DNA of 64,000 nt from positions 1,550,001 to 1,614,000 of the forward strand of contig NZ_CP019419.1 in assembly GCF_001975665.1 (NCBI RefSeq), written 5' to 3'. The notes beneath the pieces are model-generated. The model searched no databases and was not told the DNA's origin. It was given only the letters and a program-made list of their open reading frames with translations. The stretch's first letter is position 1. Each line of letters opens with the position of its first letter. The stretch is from Polaribacter reichenbachii (GTDB lineage: Bacteria; Bacteroidota; Bacteroidia; Flavobacteriales; Flavobacteriaceae). Both the position numbers and the translations under genes were made by a program. Shown in pieces: positions 33,173-43,551 of the stretch.

Positions 33173-35152
33173 TTATCTCTTATAAAATTTTTCTGTTTTA
33201 ACACTTCCATCAGTTTTATTTTTAATCAAAGCGATATAGTACCCTTTTTTTAAAAGATTAAATTTAGGTCCTTCAAATATTTTAAAAGAGCTTTCATCCG
33301 ATATTTCTGATATTTTTGACATTACTTTTTTTCCATAAAAATCAAAAACTTCGATTTCGTATTCATCATTTGAATTGTCTGACTTTATACTATCTTCTTT
33401 AATTAATGGCTGTATTGTTGAGCTTACTTTTTTGTTATTGGTTTTAGAAGCTGTATTAGAGTAACCAAATACTATAATTTCATTAACTGCTGCATATACA
33501 TTTTCATACATAGATAGTCTTAAGTATCTGGTATCAACATCAGTAATATGTGTTTTCCAAGTATTAAAGTTTGAACATGGATCAACAAATAACTCAGTCC
33601 AATTATTTTCGCTACCATATTCAACAGTAAATTCATAGGTATTATGCATATCATGTAAATAAACTTCTGTGATATGATATTCTTTACCCAAATCAATAAC
33701 TATATGGTAAGGTGCAGTTTCTTGATTCCAATACCAAAATGGTTTCCAAGAATTACTTGTAGGGTGTTGATTGGCTAATACGTCTGTTTGTTGTTCATCA
33801 AAAAGAAATAATGGTGAAACTACGCTACCATCAATTACTTGATCAGTAACCATAGTACTATCTATAATAATTTGCTGTGGAGTTGGCAAAATGTTAAAAA
33901 ATTCTGGTCCACTAGTTGCCCCTAATCCTTTTAATTCTTGTGGAGTATTATCTGATAAACTGTAGTTATTTTGCAATGTATCTTTAAATGTAATTTCATA
34001 AATAGTCGAAAAAGTATTGTTGCTAAGACTAAAATTATTCAAGTTGCCAGAATCATTGTTATAAAAAGGAATATTAGAATCGTAAGTATTATTGTTTATA
34101 CTTAATGGATTAAGTTCATTCATATTTCTAACTACTTGATTACCATTTATATTTATAAAATAATTAGTATTAATTGTAATAGGTTTTATGGTGTCAGTAA
34201 ATATTCTGTTATCAATAAACATTCCTTGAGAGTTGGCAATGTAGTTATTACTAAAAGTAGAACCCCCTTTTCCAAACGAAATAATTCCAAAAGCAGGCGC
34301 TTCTAAGATGATGTTATTATAGGCATTAACAACACTATTATCACCTATTTGTAAATTATTAGTGTGAAAGTCGATGTTTTCTAACCCAGCATTAACCATA
34401 GTGTTATTGTAAATTTCAACATTTTCAACAGCATTGGCAACCTGTATAGATTCTCTTTTTGTGTTTCTTATAATATTATTGTAAATTTTTAAATTTTTAA
34501 ATTCCATTCCTGGCGATTTCGTTTCGCCTATATACATTCCTTCACTTACGTTTTCAATAAAGCAATCATGAATAATTAAGTTGTTAAAGACTGGGTAAGG
34601 TACTGGTGGATTGCCACCAAAATCTTTTTTTGCAAAAATCCCGAAAAAGCCATCATGAGCAATTTTTATATTCTCTGCCTCACAATCTGAACTCAATTCT
34701 GAAAATGCTAAACCGCAATTATAGCCTCCTAATTCAAAGCCATATCTAAAATTAGGATGACCAGCACCAGATATTTTTATATACTGGCAGTTTTCAAAAG
34801 TAATGCCTCCCCAAGATTCAGGGTTATTAATCTTGACTTGCCCATTTAAATTTATAACTACAATAGGCGCTCCAGCATCCCCAACTAATTGTTGAAACTT
34901 AATAGCTTTTGTTCTTGAAGATGCAACAAATAGGGTATCTCCACCACTAAATGTTCTACCCATTGTATTAGTATTTATAAGATATGGCGCTGAGTTATCT
35001 ATGATGAGATTACTATGTTGTTGGGCATTAATTTGAATAGTAATAAAAAGAAAAAAGTATAAAATTTTCTTTGAAGTAAAGAATCTTTTGTTGATAAATT
35101 GATTTTTAAGATCTTGGAGTTGAAATACTATTTCAGAAGAATATTTCTTCAT
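33173..35152 (-). CDS. Exported beta-helix protein with discoidin-like and T9SS C-terminal domains
   Basis: 659 residues. The N-terminus is long; the signal peptide core is at about 27-43 (ILYFFLFITIQINAQQ), so a later start is possible but no Met fits well. Residues about 110-400 are a right-handed parallel beta-helix with many NN and YNN turns (NVEIYNNTMVNAG). Residues about 440-565 resemble a discoidin/F5-8C carbohydrate-binding domain (WYWNQETAPYHIVIDLGKEYHITEVYLHD; VDTRYLRLSMY). The last 75 residues are a T9SS type A sorting domain (FDFYGKKVMS ... LLKKGYYIALIKN ... EKFYKR). Polysaccharide binding or cleavage is likely; substrate unknown. Confidence 0.82.
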   Translation of the reverse strand: MKKYSSEIVFQLQDLKNQFINKRFFTSKKILYFFLFITIQINAQQHSNLIIDNSAPYLINTNTMGRTFSGGDTLFVASSRTKAIKFQQLVGDAGAPIVVINLNGQVKINNPESWGGITFENCQYIKISGAGHPNFRYGFELGGYNCGLAFSELSSDCEAENIKIAHDGFFGIFAKKDFGGNPPVPYPVFNNLIIHDCFIENVSEGMYIGETKSPGMEFKNLKIYNNIIRNTKRESIQVANAVENVEIYNNTMVNAGLENIDFHTNNLQIGDNSVVNAYNNIILEAPAFGIISFGKGGSTFSNNYIANSQGMFIDNRIFTDTIKPITINTNYFININGNQVVRNMNELNPLSINNNTYDSNIPFYNNDSGNLNNFSLSNNTFSTIYEITFKDTLQNNYSLSDNTPQELKGLGATSGPEFFNILPTPQQIIIDSTMVTDQVIDGSVVSPLFLFDEQQTDVLANQHPTSNSWKPFWYWNQETAPYHIVIDLGKEYHITEVYLHDMHNTYEFTVEYGSENNWTELFVDPCSNFNTWKTHITDVDTRYLRLSMYENVYAAVNEIIVFGYSNTASKTNNKKVSSTIQPLIKEDSIKSDNSNDEYEIEVFDFYGKKVMSKISEISDESSFKIFEGPKFNLLKKGYYIALIKNKTDGSVKTEKFYKR

Positions 35153-35497
35153 GGCTTTATAATTTTGGGGGTAAATATAAGTGTCTAAAGGTAGTCTTTA
35201 ATTTTTAGAATTAATAATCTTGGTAAGATTTTTATTGATTTCAATAAATAATAGCTAATAACTTGATTTAGATTAGTCGAATTCAGATTAATAATGAATA
35301 ACAATCAATTTGTAACTTCCTTTTTTATACTTAACACCCTCCATTTTATAGAAATTCCTTAATTTCGCATCCTTATCAGAAAACTGATAAAATGAAAGCG
35401 AAAACTTTAATTTTTAGAGGATTATAAATCAGAAAAAATAATCTACGAAAAACTTAAAGTTTACATCTGACTATTAATTTAAATTAAAAAAATCCAG
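35153..35497 (+). other. ileS upstream region, 345 bp without a gene
   Basis: Contains a -7-like box TAATTTCG about 130 bp before ileS, a small hairpin TTATCAG / CTGATAA (35373-35390) and an AT-rich leader. An 11-codon ORF (35392-35427) is present but not convincing. I see no T-box specifier features. Confidence 0.4.
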
Positions 35498-38400
35498 ATG
35501 AAATTTCCTGAATATAAAGGACTTGACTTACCAAAAGTAGCAGAAGAGATTCTAAATTATTGGCAAGAAAATAACATTTTCGAAAAAAGTGTAACTTCTA
35601 GAGAAGGGGCTAAACCTTTTGTATTTTTCGAAGGCCCACCTTCTGCAAACGGACTTCCAGGAGTTCATCACGTTTTAGCAAGAGCTATTAAAGATATTTT
35701 TCCTCGTTATAAAACGATGAAAGGTTACCAAGTAAAACGTAAAGCTGGTTGGGATACACACGGATTACCAATAGAATTAGGTGTAGAGAAAGAATTAGGT
35801 ATTACCAAAGAAGATATTGGTAAAACCATTTCTGTAGAAGATTATAATGCAGCTTGTAGAAAAGCGGTAATGCGTTACACAGATATTTGGAACGATTTAA
35901 CCAATAAAATGGGGTATTGGGTAGATATGGATGACCCGTATATTACCTATGAGCCAAAATATATGGAATCTGTTTGGTGGTTACTAAAGCAGATTTATAA
36001 CAAAGAGTTAATTTATAAAGGCTATACAATTCAACCATATTCGCCAAAAGCAGGTACAGGTTTAAGTTCTCACGAGTTAAATCAGCCAGGTACGTATCAA
36101 GATGTAACAGATACAACAGTTGTTGCTCAGTTTAAGGCGATAAATGAAACTTTACCAGATTTCTTAAAGAATGAAGGCGATGTTCATTTTATAGCTTGGA
36201 CAACAACACCTTGGACCTTGCCAAGTAATACCGCTTTAACAGTTGGTCCAAAAATTGAATATGTTTTAGTTGATACTTTTAATCAATATACATTTGAACC
36301 TATTAAAGTTGTTTTAGCTAAAAACTTGGTTGGTAAACAATTTGGTGGTAAAAATACTTTAAAAGTAGAATCATTAGAAGAATTAAGTGCTTATAATTCA
36401 GGTGATAAAAAAATACCATATTTCATTGTAAAAGAATTTATTGGTAAAGATTTAGTTGGCATTAAATACGAACAGTTATTAGATTTCAATTTAGATTTTG
36501 ATAATAAACAAGATGCTTTTAGAGTAATTTCTGGAGATTTTGTTACCACAGAAGATGGTACAGGAATTGTGCACACAGCACCAACTTTTGGAGCAGATGA
36601 TGCTTTGGTTGCCAAACAAGCAAGTCCAGAAATTCCGCCACTTTTAATTAAAGACGAAAACGATAATTTAGTTCCTTTGGTAGATTTACAAGGTAAATTT
36701 AGAAAAGAAATTAAAGATGATATTTATGGTTTTGCATCAGAATATGTAAAATCAGAATATTTAAAAGACGATGAATTTGAAACTGAGCTTAAGGTTCAAC
36801 AAGAAAAAATGTCAACGGTTCTTAAAAACCAGAAGCAATATTTATCTGTTGATGAACGATTAGGCTTAAAGCTTAAAAATGAAAACAAGGCTTTTAAAGT
36901 AGAAAAATACAAGCACAGTTACCCAAATTGTTGGCGAACAGATAAACCAATTCTATATTATCCATTAGATTCTTGGTTTATAAAAGTAACTGATGTTAAA
37001 GAAAAAATGCATTCTTTAAACAAAACTATTAACTGGAAACCAGAATCTACAGGTACTGGTCGTTTTGGAAATTGGTTAGCAAATGCAAACGATTGGAATT
37101 TATCTCGTTCTCGTTATTGGGGAATTCCGTTACCAATCTGGAGAACAGAAGATGGTAAAGAAGAAATCTGTATTGGTTCTGTAAAAGAATTAAAATCAGA
37201 AATGGCAAAAGCTGTAGAAGCTGGAGTTTTAGCAAAAGATATTTTTGAAGATTTTGAGGTTGATAACAATTCTGATGAAAACTATGCAAAATTAGATTTA
37301 CATAAGAATATTGTTGATGAAATTACATTAGTTTCATCTACAGGTCAGCCAATGAAACGTGAATCAGATTTAATTGATGTTTGGTTTGATTCTGGTTCTA
37401 TGCCTTATGCACAATGGCATTATCCTTTTGAAAACAAACAAAAAATTGATGGAAATGAATCTTTTCCAGCAGATTTTATTGCAGAAGGTGTAGATCAAAC
37501 GCGTGGTTGGTTTTATACTTTACACGCAATTGGTACAATGGTTTTTGATTCTGTTGCGTATAAAAACGTAGTTTCTAATGGTTTAGTTTTAGATAAAAAC
37601 GGACATAAAATGTCTAAACGTTTAGGTAATGCAGTAGATCCGTTTACAACTTTATCTAAATATGGTGCAGATGCCACACGTTGGTATATGATTTCTAATG
37701 CCAATCCTTGGGATAATTTAAAATTCGATTTAGAAGGTATTGAAGAAGTAAAACGTAAGTTTTTCGGAACGTTATATAACACGTATTCATTCTTCTCTTT
37801 ATATACAAATATTGATGGTTTTTCTTATGCTGAAGCAGATATTCCTCAAAACGAAAGACCAGAATTAGACAGATGGATTTTATCAGAATTACATACTTTA
37901 ATTAACAAAGTAGATAAATTTTATGAAGAATACGAACCAACAAGAGCTGCAAGAGCCATATCAGATTTTACACAAGAATACTTAAGTAACTGGTATGTAC
38001 GTTTAAGTAGAAGACGTTTTTGGAAAGGAGATTATCAAACAGATAAAATTTCTGCTTACCAAACATTATATACGTGTATGGTTACAATCGCAAAATTAGC
38101 ATCGCCAATAGCGCCATTTTTTATGGACAGATTGTACCAAGATTTAAACTCGGTAACTGGTAAAGAAACATCAGAAAGTATTCATTTATCAGAATTCCCA
38201 AAATTTGATAAAAGTTTTGTTGATAAGAGTTTAGAACGTAAAATGGAAAATGCACAAACTATATCATCTTTAGTATTATCATTAAGAGCTAAAGAAAAGA
38301 TAAAAGTACGTCAACCACTACAAAAAATTATGATACCTGTTGATAATCCTCAGCAAAAAGAAGAAATTTTAGCAGTATCAGATTTAATAAAGCACGAAGT

Positions 38401-38968
38401 AAATATTAAAGAAATCCAATTAATGGAAGATGCTTCAGATATTTTAATCAAACAAATTAAACCTAATTTTAAAGCTTTAGGGCCTAAGTTTGGTAAAGAT
38501 ATGCGTTTTATTGCAGCTGCTGTTAAGGGGTTTAATCAAGAAGATATTAACAAAATAGAAAAAGATAAAAACATTTCTGTTGAAATTAATGGAAAAAATA
38601 TTATTTTGGAGCTCTCAGATGTAGAAATATCATCTAAGGACATAGAAGGTTGGTTAGTTGCCAATGAAGGAACTTTAACAGTTGCTTTAGATGTTACAAT
38701 AACTGAAGATTTACAAAAAGAAGGTGTTGCCAGAGAATTGGTAAACAGAATTCAGAATGCACGTAAAGACACAGGTTTAGAAGTAACAGATAGAATTAAG
38801 TTAACAGTTTTAAATTTTGAAAACTTACAACAGTCTATAACTGATAATAAAGACTACATAATGAGTGAAACATTAACCAAAGAATTGGTTTTTGTAGATG
38901 AATTAACCAATGGAACAGAAATTGAATTCGACACCATTAAAAGTAGAATATTTATAGAAAAAGTGTAG
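35498..38968 (+). CDS. ileS: Isoleucyl-tRNA synthetase
   Basis: Charges tRNA-Ile with isoleucine and edits valine; cytoplasmic. The 1156-residue length fits the longer, eukaryote-like IleS type common in Bacteroidota. The HIGH-type signature is GLPGVHHVLARAI and the KMSKR loop is at 704-708. The CP1 editing domain shows AWTTTPWTLPSNTAL and GTGIVHTAPTFGADD. The C-terminal anticodon-binding and tail domains are complete. The DksA-like gene follows by 4 bp, and lspA, its usual near neighbour, is displaced 5 kb downstream. This IleS type can be mupirocin-insensitive, but that is only a family observation. Confidence 0.98.
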   Translation: MKFPEYKGLDLPKVAEEILNYWQENNIFEKSVTSREGAKPFVFFEGPPSANGLPGVHHVLARAIKDIFPRYKTMKGYQVKRKAGWDTHGLPIELGVEKELGITKEDIGKTISVEDYNAACRKAVMRYTDIWNDLTNKMGYWVDMDDPYITYEPKYMESVWWLLKQIYNKELIYKGYTIQPYSPKAGTGLSSHELNQPGTYQDVTDTTVVAQFKAINETLPDFLKNEGDVHFIAWTTTPWTLPSNTALTVGPKIEYVLVDTFNQYTFEPIKVVLAKNLVGKQFGGKNTLKVESLEELSAYNSGDKKIPYFIVKEFIGKDLVGIKYEQLLDFNLDFDNKQDAFRVISGDFVTTEDGTGIVHTAPTFGADDALVAKQASPEIPPLLIKDENDNLVPLVDLQGKFRKEIKDDIYGFASEYVKSEYLKDDEFETELKVQQEKMSTVLKNQKQYLSVDERLGLKLKNENKAFKVEKYKHSYPNCWRTDKPILYYPLDSWFIKVTDVKEKMHSLNKTINWKPESTGTGRFGNWLANANDWNLSRSRYWGIPLPIWRTEDGKEEICIGSVKELKSEMAKAVEAGVLAKDIFEDFEVDNNSDENYAKLDLHKNIVDEITLVSSTGQPMKRESDLIDVWFDSGSMPYAQWHYPFENKQKIDGNESFPADFIAEGVDQTRGWFYTLHAIGTMVFDSVAYKNVVSNGLVLDKNGHKMSKRLGNAVDPFTTLSKYGADATRWYMISNANPWDNLKFDLEGIEEVKRKFFGTLYNTYSFFSLYTNIDGFSYAEADIPQNERPELDRWILSELHTLINKVDKFYEEYEPTRAARAISDFTQEYLSNWYVRLSRRRFWKGDYQTDKISAYQTLYTCMVTIAKLASPIAPFFMDRLYQDLNSVTGKETSESIHLSEFPKFDKSFVDKSLERKMENAQTISSLVLSLRAKEKIKVRQPLQKIMIPVDNPQQKEEILAVSDLIKHEVNIKEIQLMEDASDILIKQIKPNFKALGPKFGKDMRFIAAAVKGFNQEDINKIEKDKNISVEINGKNIILELSDVEISSKDIEGWLVANEGTLTVALDVTITEDLQKEGVARELVNRIQNARKDTGLEVTDRIKLTVLNFENLQQSITDNKDYIMSETLTKELVFVDELTNGTEIEFDTIKSRIFIEKV

Positions 38969-38972
38969 TATT

Positions 38973-39350
38973 ATGTCAGAAGTTAAGGTAAAATATACAG
39001 AAGAAGATTTACAAGAGTTTAAAGCGATAATCGAAAAAAAAATAGCAAGAGCTAAAGAAGATTTAGCTTTATTGGAAGCATCTTATAAAAACGATGCCAA
39101 TAATGGTACAGATGATACTTTGTCATCTTTTAAATCTTTTGATGAAGGTTCTGAAGTAATGAGCAAAGAAGCAAATGTTCAATTAGCAATAAGACAAGAA
39201 AAATTTATTAGAGACCTTAAAAATGCTTTAATGCGTATAGAAAATGGTACGTATGGTGTTTGTAGAGTTACAGGTAAATTAATTCAAAAAGAGCGTTTAA
39301 AATTAGTGCCTCATGCTACTTTAAGTATAGAAGCAAAGCGTAAGCAATAA
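38973..39350 (+). CDS. TraR/DksA-like protein without intact zinc finger
   Basis: 125 residues. The N-terminal coiled coil (about 9-90) has the DksA arrangement but no clear acidic DxxDxA tip. In the C-terminal globule only one of four zinc ligands remains: Cys97 in YGVCRVTGKLI, with Thr100, Ser118 and Ala121 at the other positions (PHATLSIEAK). Such Cys-poor forms are, from memory, normal in flavobacteria. DksA proteins bind the RNA polymerase secondary channel; whether this one does is unproven. It is translationally coupled to ileS (4 bp). Confidence 0.88.
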   Translation: MSEVKVKYTEEDLQEFKAIIEKKIARAKEDLALLEASYKNDANNGTDDTLSSFKSFDEGSEVMSKEANVQLAIRQEKFIRDLKNALMRIENGTYGVCRVTGKLIQKERLKLVPHATLSIEAKRKQ

Positions 39351-39373
39351 ACTTCTGCTTAAATAAAATAAAG

Positions 39374-39420
39374 AGTCCGAATTTTAATATTTCTAGTATT
39401 AAAATTCGGACTTTCTTTTT
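39374..39420 (+). terminator. Terminator after ileS-dksA-like operon
   Basis: A perfect 16-bp stem AGTCCGAATTTTAATA / TATTAAAATTCGGACT (39374-39389 with 39397-39412) and a T tract. Confidence 0.92.
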
Positions 39421-39462
39421 GTGCAAAAACTACTTTACAACCAGCATATAATATTATTATCT

Positions 39463-39470
39463 TATTTTTG
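39463..39470 (+). promoter_or_regulatory. -7 box 5 nt before the start of the giant T9SS gene
   Basis: TATTTTTG, a perfect TAnnTTTG, with only ATTTT between it and the ATG at 39476. Predicts a leaderless or nearly leaderless mRNA. Confidence 0.5.
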
Positions 39471-39475
39471 ATTTT

Positions 39476-42400
39476 ATGAAAAAGATAATTTATTTGTTGG
39501 TTTTTTTATGTTGCATTGCATTAATTTACAATTGTTTTGTAAAAGTGTCTCAAATAGAAAAACGCAAAGAAAAGCATTCTCATCAAAAAAAAATACAGCT
39601 ATTTAATGCTAAAAACAACCTTTCTAAAAAAGAAAGAATATTTTTAGGAGTGCCACCAAACGAATATTTAGCAGATCAATATTTGTTAACTATGAATCCT
39701 TATACAGGTAGAACTCATCCTGAAAATTTATACAATCTTCAAGAAAAATTAAAAAAGGAAAGCGTAAATCAGCAAAGAACTCCTGGTGATGCTATAGATA
39801 ATCAATGGACGGAAAGAGGACCAAATAATGTTGGTGGTAGAACAAGAATGGTAATGTTCGACCCAAATGATGTTACCAACAAACGTGTTTTTGCAGGTGG
39901 TGTAAGTGGAGGTCTTTGGGTAAATGATGATATAACTGATGAAAATTCATCTTGGCTTCAAGTGGGTATTGCAGATAATCTTGCAGTAACTTGTATGGCT
40001 GTAGATCCTAACAATTCGCAAATTATGTATTTAGGTACAGGAGAATTGTATAGCCCACAACAAGCTTTAGGAAATGGAATCTGGAAATCTACAGATGGTG
40101 GAGCAACTTGGAACAATGTGTATCAAATAAGAGGTGCAACTTCTGAGACTAGTTATATTAATGTGCCAGGGACTTATTTTATGACGGATATTATAGTTAG
40201 AGATAAGGATGGAAATTCTGCAACAACTGATGATTCTGAGGTTTTTGCCGCAATTGGTGGTAGTTTTTACAGTTCTAATCCATTAAGTACTTGGGTTGGA
40301 TTAAATGATTATGGAATATACAAATCTACAGATGATGGTTCTAACTGGTCTAAATTAACTTTAGATGTTGATGGAAATTCGATTTCTCCAAACGATTTTG
40401 AATTAGGTATAGACAATACACTTTGGTTAAGTACAACAAGAAACCCTTATACTAAAGGAGGTGGAAGAATTTATAGCAGTTCAGATGGAACATCATTTAC
40501 ATTAAAACACACGATTACAAATGGCAGAAGAACAGAAATTGCTTTGTCTAAAACAAATGCAAATACAGTTTATGTTTTGGGAGAAATTGGTACATTAAGT
40601 GGAGATGATTTAATTGCTCCCTTTATATCGATTTTAAAAACTGATGATGCTTTTGCTACATCACCAACAGTACTTTCTTTACCAAATGATGCAACAAGTA
40701 ATATATCTGCGAACGATTTTACAAGAGGTCAGGCATTTTATGATTTAGTAGTAGAAGTAGACCCTACAAACGATGCAATTGCTTATGTTGGTGGTATAAA
40801 TTTATTTAGAACAACAGATAGTGGCGTTTCTTGGCAGCAAATTTCAAAAAATTCACCTACAGGAAGTTTACCAGGAATTACTGTTTCTTATGTACATTCA
40901 GATCAGCAGAGTTGGGCTTTTCATCCAACAGATGCAAATATTGCAGTTTTAGGTTGTGATGGTGGTGTGTTTTATGCCAATTCACTTTCAGCTGCTTCCT
41001 CAAGTGCATCAGCAATAGAAGAAAGAAATAAAGATTATAATACCATTCAATTTTACAATGCTGCAATTAGCCAAACTATAGATCCAGAATATATTATTGG
41101 TGGTACACAAGATAATGGAAATCTATTTTTTGATGATGCAACAAGTGGAATTAATTCAGCAATAAAAACCAATAGAGGAGATGGAACACATTGTTTTATT
41201 GACAAAGATGGTTCTTATATGGTTATTTCAAATCTCTACAATAACATCACTAGGTATAATTTGCCTTACACAGGTACTGGTGTTACAATTTCATCTGATA
41301 GCGATTCAGGAATTTTTGTAAACCCTATGGCTTTAGATGATAATTTAGATATTTTATATACAAATGGTTACGATGCTGAAAATGAGGTTGGCTATTTAAC
41401 AAGATTTACAAATATAACAACAGCTTCATCAACAAGAACAGATTTTTCAGACCCTTTGATAACCAATATTTCTGCTTTAAAAGTATCACCATTTACAACA
41501 ACATCCTCTAAAGTTTTTTTAGGAACAAGAGCTGGTAAATTGATAAAAGTTGAGAACGCAAATACTGCAACCCCAACAATTACAGATATTTCTTCTAATG
41601 ATTTTTTTGGTAATATTTCTTCAGTAGAATTTGGTGCATCAGAAAATGAAATTATGGTTACTTTTTATAATTTTGGGGTAGAAAGTATTTGGTTTACAGA
41701 AGATGGAGGTACAACTTGGGCAAATAAAGAAGGAGATTTTCCTGATATAAATGTAAGGTGTATTTTAATGAATCCATTAAATAATGATGAGGTTATTGTT
41801 GGCTCAGAATTAGGGGTTTGGAATACCAATAACTTTAAAGATGCATCACCAATTTGGAATCAATCTTACAATGGAATGTCTAATGTAGCAGTAACTTCTT
41901 TTAGTTTAAGAACTACAGACAATACCATTTTAGCAAGTTCTTATGGTAGAGGTTTTTATACAGGTAAATTTACTGGAAACGATTTAACAACTTGGTTAGG
42001 AACCGTAGATTCAGATTTTACAAATACCAACAATTGGTCTAATGGTTTACCATCAAATACTGTTGATGTTAAAATATCTACAACTTCAAATAATCCAATT
42101 ATTAACTCAGCCATTTCTGTGGCAAATATTTCTATTGATGAAAATGCGGCTTTAACAATTACAGAATCTGGTGCTTTAACAATCGAAGAAAATTGTACTA
42201 ACCAAGGTAGTTTAACAATAAATTCAACTTTGGCAAACTCAGGAAGTTTAATTGTAAAAGGGACATCCACAGGAAAAATAACTTATAACAGATATGCTTC
42301 TAATAATTGGCATTTAATAAGTGCACCTTTGTTAAATGATGTTTATGATAATGATTGGGTTACTGCGAATTCCATTCAATCTGGTTCAGTAAATACAAAT

Positions 42401-43543
42401 TCAAGAGCAATTGGTACTTATAATAACAATTCTGGTAATTGGGAATATATGCAGGTAAATGATTCAGAAAATTTTACTGCAGGTAGAGGTTTTTCAATAA
42501 AAAGAACCACAGCAGGTAATCATATTTTTTTAGGTGATGTTGCAACAGAAACCGTAAATATTGGGATTAATAAAGGAACTACAACTTCTTATAATTTATT
42601 AGGAAACCCATTTTCATCGTATTTAGCAATAAATGAAACTGCAGATTTTACAAATAACTTTTTAAATGCAAATGAAACTGTTTTAGAAGAAAAGACCATT
42701 TATGTTTGGAATGGAAGTGCTTATGAAACCAAAAATCAAGCATCGTCTGCCGTAAATTTAGCTCCAGGTCAAGCATTTTTTGTAATTTCTAAATCAGAAG
42801 GAGGTACAGCAACTTTTGCAGAAATTTTACAACAACATCAATCAGAAACTTTTTTAAAGCAGCAATCAAGACCAGAAATAAGAATTTTTTGTAAAAACGA
42901 TACACAAGAAAAATACACAGATATTTTTTATATAGCTTCTGCCACCAATGATTTTGATAATGGTTACGACAGTTCTTTATACGCAGATACTGCATCCAAT
43001 TTTGAAGTTTTTACAGAGCTCATAAATGGAAATGATACTAGAAAATTAGCCATACAATCTATACCAATAGAATTTTCTACAATTATACCAATAGGCATTA
43101 TTGCTGATAAAAACTCAGATTTAGAAATTAGTGTAAATGCAAAAAATATAAATGCAGATTTAAACGTTTATTTAGAGGATAAAAAGTTAGGTACATTTAC
43201 ACTTTTAAACAATTCAGAAAACAAATATCAATTTAAAACAAAAGAAGCTTTAAATGGTTCTGGTCGATTTTATTTACATACAACATCAGAAGTATTAAGT
43301 GTTTTAAATCCTGTTTTTAATGATGTCGATTTATTTGTTTCTGGTGATAAAATTCAGATTCAAAATTTGAATTCAGAAGCTAGTTTCATCAAAATTTATG
43401 ATACAAAAGGCAAATTAATATTGATGCAAAAGTTAAAACAAAATCAAGATGAAGTTGCTGTAAATAATTTTTCTAAAGGAATTTATGTGGTTGTTATAGA
43501 GCAAGATAATAGTACTTTTACAAAGAAAATAATTATTCAGTAA
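39476..43543 (+). CDS. Giant T9SS-secreted beta-propeller protein (VPS10/BNR-like)
   Basis: 1355 residues. A signal peptide/TM segment (1-22) is followed by a basic linker, then a sortilin/VPS10-like or glycosidase-type beta-propeller at about 105-850 with repeats of the type GIWKSTDGGATWNN, GIYKSTDDGSNWSK, FRTTDSGVSWQQ and WFTEDGGTTWAN. From about 855 comes a module with TWLGTVDSDFTNTNNWSNG, NWHLISAPL and GQAFFV, shared with the protein at 46095-48329, and a T9SS type A sorting domain ends it (IQIQNLNSEAS ... FSKGIYVVVIEQD). Exported and surface-attached or released. The propeller resembles BNR glycan-acting proteins, but no catalytic site is assigned. Confidence 0.85.
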   Translation: MKKIIYLLVFLCCIALIYNCFVKVSQIEKRKEKHSHQKKIQLFNAKNNLSKKERIFLGVPPNEYLADQYLLTMNPYTGRTHPENLYNLQEKLKKESVNQQRTPGDAIDNQWTERGPNNVGGRTRMVMFDPNDVTNKRVFAGGVSGGLWVNDDITDENSSWLQVGIADNLAVTCMAVDPNNSQIMYLGTGELYSPQQALGNGIWKSTDGGATWNNVYQIRGATSETSYINVPGTYFMTDIIVRDKDGNSATTDDSEVFAAIGGSFYSSNPLSTWVGLNDYGIYKSTDDGSNWSKLTLDVDGNSISPNDFELGIDNTLWLSTTRNPYTKGGGRIYSSSDGTSFTLKHTITNGRRTEIALSKTNANTVYVLGEIGTLSGDDLIAPFISILKTDDAFATSPTVLSLPNDATSNISANDFTRGQAFYDLVVEVDPTNDAIAYVGGINLFRTTDSGVSWQQISKNSPTGSLPGITVSYVHSDQQSWAFHPTDANIAVLGCDGGVFYANSLSAASSSASAIEERNKDYNTIQFYNAAISQTIDPEYIIGGTQDNGNLFFDDATSGINSAIKTNRGDGTHCFIDKDGSYMVISNLYNNITRYNLPYTGTGVTISSDSDSGIFVNPMALDDNLDILYTNGYDAENEVGYLTRFTNITTASSTRTDFSDPLITNISALKVSPFTTTSSKVFLGTRAGKLIKVENANTATPTITDISSNDFFGNISSVEFGASENEIMVTFYNFGVESIWFTEDGGTTWANKEGDFPDINVRCILMNPLNNDEVIVGSELGVWNTNNFKDASPIWNQSYNGMSNVAVTSFSLRTTDNTILASSYGRGFYTGKFTGNDLTTWLGTVDSDFTNTNNWSNGLPSNTVDVKISTTSNNPIINSAISVANISIDENAALTITESGALTIEENCTNQGSLTINSTLANSGSLIVKGTSTGKITYNRYASNNWHLISAPLLNDVYDNDWVTANSIQSGSVNTNSRAIGTYNNNSGNWEYMQVNDSENFTAGRGFSIKRTTAGNHIFLGDVATETVNIGINKGTTTSYNLLGNPFSSYLAINETADFTNNFLNANETVLEEKTIYVWNGSAYETKNQASSAVNLAPGQAFFVISKSEGGTATFAEILQQHQSETFLKQQSRPEIRIFCKNDTQEKYTDIFYIASATNDFDNGYDSSLYADTASNFEVFTELINGNDTRKLAIQSIPIEFSTIIPIGIIADKNSDLEISVNAKNINADLNVYLEDKKLGTFTLLNNSENKYQFKTKEALNGSGRFYLHTTSEVLSVLNPVFNDVDLFVSGDKIQIQNLNSEASFIKIYDTKGKLILMQKLKQNQDEVAVNNFSKGIYVVVIEQDNSTFTKKIIIQ

Positions 43544-43551
43544 TAAGAACA

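Noticed and set aside
35392..35427. 11-codon ORF upstream of ileS as an attenuation leader
   Set aside because: It has a single Ile codon, no run of Ile codons, and no alternative terminator structures follow. No T-box features are seen.
41956..42270. Minus-strand ORF inside the giant T9SS gene
   Set aside because: Shadow of the sense frame, with no promoter or start context.
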